A program made the position numbers and the translations under genes. Positions 1 to 5,565 of a stretch of DNA of 5,565 bases are shown here, in pieces. The DNA comes from an uncultured Bacilli bacterium. Lineage in GTDB: Bacteria; Bacillota_I; Bacilli_A; RF39; UBA660. Each line of letters starts with the position of its first letter. The stretch's first letter is position 1. Location of the stretch: the NCBI GenBank assembly GCA_944345045.1, contig CALVMI010000039.1:1-5565 (forward strand). The letters are read 5' to 3'. The notes under the pieces were generated by a model that saw only the letters and a list, made by a program, of their open reading frames with translations, was not told the DNA's origin and did not search any database.

Positions 1-40
1 CATGTGAGTATGCTTTAGAAAATATGGACACTTCCGAACA

Positions 41-77
41 AAAAAAGATTCATTCGCAATAGAATGAATTCTTTTTT
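41..77 (-). terminator. Intrinsic terminator after leuS
   Basis: Positions 41-55 pair with 62-77 to form about 15 base pairs with one bulged base, around a six-base loop (56-61). On the minus strand the stem ends in a run of T, and the opposite arm is A-rich. The stem starts inside the leuS stop codon (76-78). It is symmetric enough to stop transcription from either direction, so it may also serve a plus-strand gene lying to the left. Confidence 0.85.
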
Positions 78-2487
78 ATTTTACAATTATGCTTACTATT
101 TTATTTGGGATATAAATGAATTTCACAATTTCTTTTTCATTTATATATTTTTTAATATTTTCAATCTTTTCTATTTTTTGTTTTACTGTTTCTTCAGTGT
201 CTTCTTCTGTTACTTCTACTTCACCACGATGTTTACCATTTATTTGAACACCTATTGTTTTAGTGCTTTCTTTTGTTAATGATTCGTCATAAGTTGGCCA
301 TGCACTTTCACATATTGGGTTTCCTAATTTGTATTTTTCATTTAATTCTTCTGTAATATGAGGTGCAATTGGATTTAATAATGTTAATAACAATCTATAT
401 TCATCTTTGGTAATTCCGTCTTCATATTTTTCATATTCATTTAACATGATCATTAATGCTGAAACGGCTGTATTAAATTTTAAAGTAACTAAATCTTCTG
501 AAACTTTTTTGATTGTTTTGTTTGCTAAAACTTGGTCTTTATAACCCTCTTGATCATTTATTGATTCACCAATTTTGATAATTCGGTTAAGGAAACGATT
601 ACAGCCTTTTAAAGAATCTACATTCCAAGCGACGTCTTGTTGATAATCGCCCATAAACATTTCATATACTCTTAATGTATCCGCACCATATTCTTTTACA
701 ATGTCATCTGGGTTAATAACATTACCTTTTGATTTACTCATTTTTTCATTATTTGAACCCAAGATCATGCCATGACTAACGCGAATATCAATCATTTCTT
801 TATGAGGAACTAAACCAATATTGTATAAGAATTGAACCCAAAATCTTGCATAAAGTAAATGTCTAGCAGTATGTTCCATACCGCCGTTATACCAGTTTAC
901 TTTACTCCAATATTTCATCGCATCCATACTTGCAAATTCTTTGGTATTATGAGGATCCATAAATCTTAAGAAATACCAAGATGATCCCGCCCAGTTTGGC
1001 ATTGTATCTGTTTCTCTTTTAGCTTTTGCACCACATTTTGGACAAGTTGTATTTACCCATTCCTCTATTTTTGCTAATGGACTTTCACCTGTATCTGTAG
1101 GTTCATATTCAGCTACGTCTGGAAGTAATAATGGTAAGTCTTTCTCATCCATTGGAACCCAGCCACAATGTTCACAGTAAATCATCGGAATTGGTTCTCC
1201 CCAGAATCTTTGACGCGAGAATATCCAGTCACGCATTTTATAGTTATTTACTTTTCTAGCTATTCCTTTATCTACTAATTTTTGAGTTATTTTTTCTTTT
1301 GCTTCTTCGACTGTCATACCAGTAAATTCTTCGCTATTTACTAATGTACAGCCTTTTCCTAAATAATCTTGTTTTTCAAAAGCATGGTTTGCTGTATCAC
1401 CACCTGAAATTACTTCAATCATTTCTAGATTATGGGCTTTTGCATACTCAAAGTCTCTTTGATCATGACTTGGTACGGCCATGACTGCTCCTGTACCATA
1501 ATCTCCTAAAACGAAATCACCTAAGAAAACAGGAACCTCTTTACCATTAACTGGGTTAATTGCTTTAATACCTTTTACAATGCAACCTGTTTTATCTTTG
1601 TTTAATTCCGTTCTAGCCATTGCTGATTTTTTAGCAGTTTCTTCTATATATTTTTCAACTTCTTCTTTGTTTTCTACTCTAGGCATTAATTCTTTAATTA
1701 ATTTACCATCTGGAGCAATAACAAAGAAAGTAATGCCGTATATTGTTTCAATAGCTGTTGTGAAGATAGAAAATTTACCTCCGCCAACTATTTCGACATC
1801 TAATTCAACACCCGTTGATTTTCCGATCCAGTTAATTTGGCCTAATTTTACTTTTTCAGCAAAATGAGTATCATCTAAACCTTTTAACAAATCTTCTGAA
1901 TAACTGGCCATTTTAAGCATCCATTGTGATTTTTCTTTTTGAATTACTTCTGTACCACAACGTTCACAAACTCCGCCAGCTGAATCTTCATTTGATAAAA
2001 CAGTTTTACAATTTGGACACCAGTTTACTGGCATTGTTGCTTTGTAAGCCATGCCATGTTTATAAAATTGTAAAAATTGCCATTGTGTCCATTTGTAGTA
2101 CTCTGGATCTGTCGTTGAAAATTCTCGATCCCAATCAAAAGAAAAGCCTAAGGTCTTCATTTGATTTTTAAATGTATGAATATTTTCTCTTACCGCATCT
2201 TTTGGATGAATATGATTTTTAATAGCATATTGTTCAGCAGGAGCTCCAAAAGCATCCCAACCCATTGGAAATAACACGTTATAACCTTGCATTCTCTTCA
2301 TTCTTGCCATAGCGTCATGTGCTGTATAGCTTCTTACGTGGCCAACATGTAAACCTGCTCCACTTGGATAAGGAAACTCTACTAAAATATAGTAAGGTTT
2401 CTTTTTAGAGTCATTGTTCATTGCTTTAAAAGTTTCATGTTCTTCCCAGTATTTTTGCCATTTTTTTTCTATTTCCATTGTATTCAT
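76..2487 (-). CDS. leuS: Leucyl-tRNA synthetase (LeuRS)
   Basis: Class Ia synthetase that charges tRNA-Leu with leucine in the cytoplasm. The 803 residues match the usual bacterial length of about 800. Visible landmarks: HIGH-type HVGH at residues 47-50; a CPNC/CERC zinc-site pair at 157-160 and 174-177; the CP1 editing domain at about 225-415, including the GTGAVMAVP segment and the following HDQRD that carries the conserved editing aspartate; a second Cys pair set at 438/441 and 482/485; KMSKS at 582-586; then the anticodon-binding helices and the small C-terminal domain. The E. coli-type leucine-specific insertion before KMSKS is absent, as in Bacillus. The start ATG has AAAGGAAG eight bases upstream, inside the end of the preceding gene; a second ATG three codons on is too far from this site. 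It is the last gene of a T-box-controlled operon. One oddity: the threonine-rich editing peptide reads TTAIET (243-248) where TTRPDT is usual. Confidence 0.98.
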   Translation of the reverse strand: MNTMEIEKKWQKYWEEHETFKAMNNDSKKKPYYILVEFPYPSGAGLHVGHVRSYTAHDAMARMKRMQGYNVLFPMGWDAFGAPAEQYAIKNHIHPKDAVRENIHTFKNQMKTLGFSFDWDREFSTTDPEYYKWTQWQFLQFYKHGMAYKATMPVNWCPNCKTVLSNEDSAGGVCERCGTEVIQKEKSQWMLKMASYSEDLLKGLDDTHFAEKVKLGQINWIGKSTGVELDVEIVGGGKFSIFTTAIETIYGITFFVIAPDGKLIKELMPRVENKEEVEKYIEETAKKSAMARTELNKDKTGCIVKGIKAINPVNGKEVPVFLGDFVLGDYGTGAVMAVPSHDQRDFEYAKAHNLEMIEVISGGDTANHAFEKQDYLGKGCTLVNSEEFTGMTVEEAKEKITQKLVDKGIARKVNNYKMRDWIFSRQRFWGEPIPMIYCEHCGWVPMDEKDLPLLLPDVAEYEPTDTGESPLAKIEEWVNTTCPKCGAKAKRETDTMPNWAGSSWYFLRFMDPHNTKEFASMDAMKYWSKVNWYNGGMEHTARHLLYARFWVQFLYNIGLVPHKEMIDIRVSHGMILGSNNEKMSKSKGNVINPDDIVKEYGADTLRVYEMFMGDYQQDVAWNVDSLKGCNRFLNRIIKIGESINDQEGYKDQVLANKTIKKVSEDLVTLKFNTAVSALMIMLNEYEKYEDGITKDEYRLLLTLLNPIAPHITEELNEKYKLGNPICESAWPTYDESLTKESTKTIGVQINGKHRGEVEVTEEDTEETVKQKIEKIENIKKYINEKEIVKFIYIPNKIVSIIVK

Positions 2488-2492
2488 ATTTT

Positions 2493-2867
2493 CTACTTCC
2501 TTTCTTTTTTCTTCTTTTGTTTTACTAAATGTCTTCCATATATTTCAAATAAGGCATAGATTAATGCAAATAACATTACAAAGCCTACTAAGAATTTCCA
2601 GACATAATCTATTGGTAACATAAAGACAAATGTTCCCACAAAAGAAATAATAAACGCATCAATGATACTTATCCATAAGATCATTGAACGAACAGGTAAA
2701 TCTTTTTCCTTTAAATGAAATTTATTTGCTATATAATTTATCTCGCCTATTTGTTTTTTCTTTTTTGACTTATACTTACGCAGGTTAATAAAATACATAA
2801 TAATAAAGATAATCAAGAAAAAGATTAAAAACATCAAGACATTAGCTAATATTTCTTTTACTTCCAT
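2493..2867 (-). CDS. Small three-helix membrane protein, function unknown
   Basis: I do not recognise a named family. The 124-residue product has three clear hydrophobic segments at about residues 7-28, 62-84 and 88-110. A very basic loop (RKYKSKKKK, 30-38) follows the first helix and a basic tail (KQKKKKERK) ends the protein; by the positive-inside rule both lie in the cytoplasm and the N-terminus faces out. A partly polar segment, EINYIANKFHL (42-52), lies between helices 1 and 2, and EIYGRHLV (108-115) follows helix 3. The ATG has AGAAAGG five bases upstream. It is the first gene after the leucine T-box leader, and its TAG stop is five bases before leuS, with the leuS ribosome site inside its last codons, so the two are very likely co-transcribed and perhaps translationally coupled. 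No enzyme motif is visible. A role in amino-acid uptake or stress is only speculation. Confidence 0.85.
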   Translation of the reverse strand: MEVKEILANVLMFLIFFLIIFIIMYFINLRKYKSKKKKQIGEINYIANKFHLKEKDLPVRSMILWISIIDAFIISFVGTFVFMLPIDYVWKFLVGFVMLFALIYALFEIYGRHLVKQKKKKERK

Positions 2868-2884
2868 AAAAACCTTTCTAAAAG

Positions 2885-2930
2885 AAAAAAAGATGGTACT
2901 TATAAAGGACGAGATCGTCGTGGTACCACC
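2885..2930 (-). terminator. T-box attenuator terminator of the leuS operon
   Basis: The T-box strand (2923-2930) pairs with 2892-2899 over eight base pairs with one G-U, enclosing an inner hairpin (2918-2921 with 2909-2912), and is followed by a run of T (2885-2891). In the competing antiterminator, AAGG (2929-2932) pairs with CCTT (2905-2908), stacked on the same inner hairpin, leaving TGGTACC bulged for the tRNA CCA end. Both cannot form together because they share the T-box strand. It may also terminate aspS transcripts reading through. Confidence 0.85.
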
Positions 2931-3072
2931 TTATTTTGTTCTTTCTTTGATAAAGGAGCATCTCCTACTAGCATCCAAAAGCAAGTTCATAAGTTCTTTT
3001 TGATAAGTTCCACCACCCCTTATCTCTCTTTTAAAAAAGATACATTATTACTACTCTTTTTTCTTCGCTTTC
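2885..3072 (-). promoter_or_regulatory. T-box leader (leucine specifier CTT) for the membrane protein-leuS operon
   Basis: Untranslated leader that binds uncharged tRNA-Leu and lets transcription continue. Elements in order on the minus strand: AGTA of the specifier-loop E motif near 3049-3055; AGAGAG followed by a stem I tip (3019-3024 pairing with 3002-3007) around an apical GGGTGGTGGAA; GAA then the specifier CTT at 2983-2985, followed by a purine, which is the usual GAA-codon-purine context; a five-pair hairpin that fits stem III (2954-2958 with 2962-2966); the T-box core AAGGTGGTACCACG at 2919-2932; then the terminator. TGGT in the core matches the A73 discriminator expected of tRNA-Leu. 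CTT encodes Leu, in agreement with leuS in the operon. Confidence 0.93.
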
Positions 3073-3078
3073 AAAAGT

Positions 3079-3107
3079 ATTATATAGAGAATTTTTATTA
3101 ATTTCAA
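3079..3107 (-). promoter_or_regulatory. Sigma-70 (SigA-type) promoter of the leuS operon
   Basis: The -35 box TTGAAA (3102-3107) and the -10 box TATAAT (3079-3084) are separated by exactly 17 bases. The expected start is near the G at 3072, just before the T-box leader. The -35 box overlaps the aspS stop codon. Confidence 0.85.
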
Positions 3108-4852
3108 GCTTTTTTTGAAAATTCTATTCCAAGTTCTTCTAATTGATTTTCAGATACTGTATTTGGGCAATCGCTCATTAAGTCACTAGCGCTTGCTGTT
3201 TTTGGGAAGGCAATGACATCTCTTATATTTTCTGTCTCAGATAAAAGCATAGTTAATCTATCTAAACCTAGAGCAAGGCCACCGTGTGGTGGAGTTCCGT
3301 ACTTTAAAGCTTCAACAAAAAAACCAAATTTTTCTTCAATATCTTGTTCAGTAAGTTCTAGAGCTTCAAACATTTTTTGTTGAACTTCGTTATCGTGAAT
3401 ATGAATTGAACCACCTCCGGCTTCATAACCATTTATAACGATGTCATAGGCTTTAGAATAGCAATGTTCTTTATCTGTTAATAACTTATCCACATCTTCT
3501 TCTTTTGGAGAAGTAAATGGATGATGGCAAGCAACATATCTTCCTTCTTCTTCTGAATACTCAAAAGTCGGAAAATCTGTTACCCATAACAATTTATAAT
3601 CATGAGGATTTATTAATCCTAAATCTTTGGCTAATTTACATCTTAATGCTCCTAAGGCTGTTTTTACAATACTGTATTCACCTACCATTAGAAAAACCAT
3701 ATCATTTTGTTCTAAATGAAGAGTGCTTTTTAAAGAATTTTTTTCTTCTTCACTTAAATTTTTTACGATACTTCCACTCATCTCTTCTTCTATTTTTATA
3801 TACATTAATCCTGAAGCTTTTAAATTTTTGACAAAATCTGTGCATTTATCAATTTCTTTTCTTGTAAAATGTTCTAAATGATTTTTTACAACGATTGCAT
3901 TCACAATTTGACCGTTTTTTAAACCTTCTTTTATAAATTCAATATTAGTATTTTGAAAAATGGTGGTAACATTTTCAATTTTCATATCAAAGCGAAGATC
4001 TGGTTTATCTGAACCATAATAATTGATGGCATCATCATATTTCATTTTTCTTAAAGGAAGTTCAATATCGATGCCTTTAATTTCTTTAAAAACTTTTTGT
4101 AATAATTTTTCTGTTACACTCATGACATCTTCTTCTGTTACAAAACTCATTTCCATATCCACTTGTGTAAACTCTGGTTGACGATCTGCTCTTAAATCTT
4201 CATCACGGAAACATTTAGCAATTTGAAAATATCTTTCAATGCCGCCTACCATCAAAAGTTGTTTAAAAATTTGAGGACTTTGTGGAAGAGCATAAAATTT
4301 TCCTTTATTCACACGGCTTGGAACAAGGTAGTCTCTCGCACCTTCAGGCGTCGATTTGCAAAGAATAGGTGTTTCCACTTCAATAAAATCTTCTTCGCTT
4401 AAAAAATTTCTTATTGTTTGCATTAATTTATGACGAAGAAGCAATTTTTCTTTAATTGGAGTTCTTCTTATATCTAAATAACGATATTTTAATCTTGTAT
4501 CTTCTAGAGCTGTTGTTTCATCCGTTATTGGAAATGGTGGCTCTTTTGAAGTATTTAATATAGTTAAAGATGTGACTTCAACTTCTATTTCTCCTGTTAA
4601 AAGTTCTTGATTTTTGCTTTCTCTTTCTACTATTGTTCCAGTAGCTTCAATAACATATTCATTTTTTAGAGATTCGCCTATTTCATAAGCTTTACTTTCA
4701 GGTCGAATTACAAGTTGAATTATTCCAGAACGATCTCGTAAATCGACAAAAAGTAATCCTCCTAAATTTCTTTTTTTAGAAACCCAACCATTTAAAGTAA
4801 CTGTTTTTCCAACATTTTTTTTAGATAATGATGTATTCCATATTTTTTTCAT
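3104..4852 (-). CDS. aspS: Aspartyl-tRNA synthetase, bacterial type (AspRS)
   Basis: Class IIb synthetase that charges tRNA-Asp with aspartate in the cytoplasm. The 582 residues are the usual bacterial length. Domains in order: N-terminal OB-fold anticodon-binding domain (about 1-105); class II motif 1 around 153-180 (FIEVETPIL); QSPQ at 191-194; motif 2 with FRDEDLRADRQPEFTQ (215-230); the bacterial GAD-type insertion at about 285-410; a glycine-rich active-site segment NGYEAGGGSIHIHD (474-487); motif 3 GLALGLDRL (525-533). Leu30 in the KKRNLGG segment resembles the Leu of discriminating enzymes such as E. coli and not the His of P. aeruginosa-type non-discriminating ones; the inference that it charges only tRNA-Asp is moderate. 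The ATG has GAGGGAAG upstream (GAGG core eight bases away). The gene stands alone behind its own T-box leader, not in the common hisS-aspS pair. It ends in TGA. Confidence 0.98.
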   Translation of the reverse strand: MKKIWNTSLSKKNVGKTVTLNGWVSKKRNLGGLLFVDLRDRSGIIQLVIRPESKAYEIGESLKNEYVIEATGTIVERESKNQELLTGEIEVEVTSLTILNTSKEPPFPITDETTALEDTRLKYRYLDIRRTPIKEKLLLRHKLMQTIRNFLSEEDFIEVETPILCKSTPEGARDYLVPSRVNKGKFYALPQSPQIFKQLLMVGGIERYFQIAKCFRDEDLRADRQPEFTQVDMEMSFVTEEDVMSVTEKLLQKVFKEIKGIDIELPLRKMKYDDAINYYGSDKPDLRFDMKIENVTTIFQNTNIEFIKEGLKNGQIVNAIVVKNHLEHFTRKEIDKCTDFVKNLKASGLMYIKIEEEMSGSIVKNLSEEEKNSLKSTLHLEQNDMVFLMVGEYSIVKTALGALRCKLAKDLGLINPHDYKLLWVTDFPTFEYSEEEGRYVACHHPFTSPKEEDVDKLLTDKEHCYSKAYDIVINGYEAGGGSIHIHDNEVQQKMFEALELTEQDIEEKFGFFVEALKYGTPPHGGLALGLDRLTMLLSETENIRDVIAFPKTASASDLMSDCPNTVSENQLEELGIEFSKKA

Positions 4853-4872
4853 TTTTCTTCCCTCTTTCTAAT

Positions 4873-4939
4873 AAAAAAAGACTCTATGTTTAAGGACGAC
4901 TTTTAAAAGGCCGCGGTACCACCTTAATTCATAGAATCT
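4873..4939 (-). terminator. T-box attenuator terminator of aspS
   Basis: Minus-strand AGATTCTATG (4930-4939) pairs with CATAGAGTCT (4879-4888) over ten base pairs with one G-T, followed by a run of T (4873-4879). A second helix, TTAAGG (4922-4927) with CCTTAA (4890-4895), continues it inward. The AAGG/CCTT part of that inner helix is also the lower helix of the antiterminator, so the layout is not the usual one in which the terminator takes the antiterminator's 3' strand. Confidence 0.8.
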
Positions 4940-5079
4940 ATGCACTTTTGCTCGTATCGTGAGACTAACGAATATGAAATATTTTGGTGTCTTCTTTTTT
5001 CTTTTCTTCTTTGTTTTCACCAACCACAAAGTCTCTATTAAGATATAAGAAAAAATACTCTTCCAATTCATATTTATTT
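4873..5079 (-). promoter_or_regulatory. T-box leader (aspartate specifier GAC) for aspS
   Basis: Untranslated leader that binds uncharged tRNA-Asp. Elements in order on the minus strand: AGTA at 5056-5059; AGAG (5033-5036) followed by a stem I tip (5026-5031 pairing with 5009-5014) around the apical GGTTGGTGAAA; GAA followed by the specifier GAC at 4989-4991 and then a purine; a poorly defined stem III region; the T-box core AAGGTGGTACCGCGG at about 4911-4925; antiterminator helices AAGG/CCTT (4922-4925 with 4892-4895) and GCG/CGT around the bulged TGGTACC; then the terminator. GAC encodes Asp, matching the downstream aspS. The variable T-box base is T, which pairs with the usual G73 of tRNA-Asp only as a wobble. 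Confidence 0.93.
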
Positions 5080-5085
5080 AATGTT

Positions 5086-5114
5086 ATTGTAAATAAGTTT
5101 TTTTTATTTGTCAA
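5086..5114 (-). promoter_or_regulatory. Sigma-70 (SigA-type) promoter of aspS
   Basis: A perfect -35 box TTGACA (5109-5114) and a -10 box TACAAT (5086-5091) are spaced by exactly 17 bases. The expected start is near the A at 5079. The -35 box lies within the last codons of the gene upstream. Confidence 0.85.
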
Positions 5115-5565
5115 TTTTTTCTGAACTAACAATAGTTAAAATTCGCTGTAATTTTTGTTCATTATTATCATTTTCTAATTCTATTTTCTGCTTTTCTTCT
5201 TTTTCTTTTATTAATTCTTCTCTAACTTTTACTAATTCTTGTTTTAAATTTTCATTTTCATTAAATAAAGAATCTTTTTGTTGTACTAATTCGGAAAAAG
5301 AAATAACATTTTCCTCTGTAATCGAAAGTGAAATATTTTTAATTTCACTTTCTAATTTCTTTAATACTACTTGATCATTACAATAGATCGTTTCAAAAGG
5401 AAAATTTTCTGCAAGAGAAGGATTTTTTATTATTGTGGATAACCATTCTATATATGCTTTATATTCTTGTTGCTGTTTTAACGCCTTTTCTAATGCCGAT
5501 AGAATAAAACTTGCTTCATCATCTACACATACAGAACTGGCAAATTCTTTTCGATATTGTTGTAA
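5104..5565 (-). CDS. Unrecognised protein, C-terminal part with coiled coil
   Basis: An open frame runs from the right edge of the window to a TAA at 5104-5106 and gives 153 residues with no in-frame stop, so the N-terminus lies outside. I do not recognise the family. The first half (about 1-75 of the visible part) looks like mixed helical protein with segments such as EFASSVCVD, ALEKALKQQQEYKAYIEWLS and PFETIYCND. From about residue 90 to 140 it is strongly charged and rich in Glu, Lys, Asn and Gln with leucines at heptad-like spacing, which suggests a coiled coil. There is no membrane segment, no signal and no cysteine cluster. Codon use is like that of its neighbours. The aspS promoter begins inside its last codons. 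It is clearly coding by its length and amino-acid pattern, but its function cannot be stated. Confidence 0.75.
   Translation of the reverse strand, partial: LQQYRKEFASSVCVDDEASFILSALEKALKQQQEYKAYIEWLSTIIKNPSLAENFPFETIYCNDQVVLKKLESEIKNISLSITEENVISFSELVQQKDSLFNENENLKQELVKVREELIKEKEEKQKIELENDNNEQKLQRILTIVSSEKIDK

Noticed and set aside
1..40. A possible gene end or insertion-sequence end at the left edge
   Set aside because: A plus-strand TAG at 16-18 and a minus-strand ATG at 1-3 exist, and the GGACACTTCCGAAC stretch is unusual, but there is no ribosome site, no repeat partner in the window and too little sequence to support any call.
64..279. A 71-codon plus-strand open frame rich in Phe and Tyr
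   Set aside because: It is the antisense of the Lys/Glu-rich end of leuS; its composition is a by-product of that coding sequence.
1580..2171. Two plus-strand open frames (1580-1867 and 1926-2171)
   Set aside because: Both are antisense shadows of the LeuRS editing and zinc-domain coding sequence, without ribosome sites.
3517..3831. A 104-codon plus-strand open frame
   Set aside because: It is antisense to the AspRS GAD-insertion region and has low-complexity composition; aspS on the other strand is certain.
76..4852. TGA-as-tryptophan code (Mollicutes)
   Set aside because: All Trp codons in the complete genes are TGG and aspS ends in TGA at the expected family length, so the standard bacterial code fits.
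4868..5071. A 67-codon open frame on the minus strand
   Set aside because: It lies entirely inside the aspS T-box leader, runs through the T-box core and terminator, and has no ribosome binding site. It is structural RNA, not a gene.
5108..5374. An 88-codon plus-strand open frame rich in Ser and Phe
   Set aside because: It is antisense to the coiled-coil gene. The minus frame stays open for the whole 462 bases and has ordinary protein composition, so it is preferred.

Overview
The window is AT-rich. Every gene I can support lies on the minus strand, so the gene order in transcription runs from right to left. Two aminoacyl-tRNA synthetase genes are each preceded by a tRNA-sensing T-box leader. 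That combination, with strong AGGAGG-like ribosome binding sites and low GC, points to a low-GC Bacillota (Firmicutes), probably of the Bacilli. Stop codons TAA, TAG and TGA are all used and every Trp in the full-length genes is TGG, so this is the standard bacterial code and not the TGA=Trp code of mycoplasmas. I cannot name the species.

Layout from right to left: (1) the 3' part of an unrecognised gene with a coiled-coil C-terminus (5104-5565); (2) a near-consensus promoter whose -35 box lies inside the end of that gene, then an aspartate T-box leader with a GAC specifier, then aspS (AspRS, 582 aa); (3) a second near-consensus promoter whose -35 box overlaps the aspS stop codon, then a leucine T-box leader with a CTT specifier, then a small three-helix membrane protein (124 aa) and, five bases later, leuS (LeuRS, 803 aa); (4) a strong hairpin terminator that overlaps the leuS stop codon. 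Positions 1-40 beyond it hold no gene I can support.

How it works together: uncharged tRNA-Asp should open transcription of aspS, and uncharged tRNA-Leu should open transcription of the membrane protein plus leuS. No separate terminator is visible between the units, so each T-box terminator probably also ends transcripts coming from the gene upstream. The less ordinary points are the uncharacterised membrane protein under leucyl-tRNA control, a possible three-strand switch in the aspS leader, a T-box/discriminator wobble in the aspS leader, and a divergent threonine-rich editing motif in LeuRS. I found no mobile element, CRISPR array or clearly new system.
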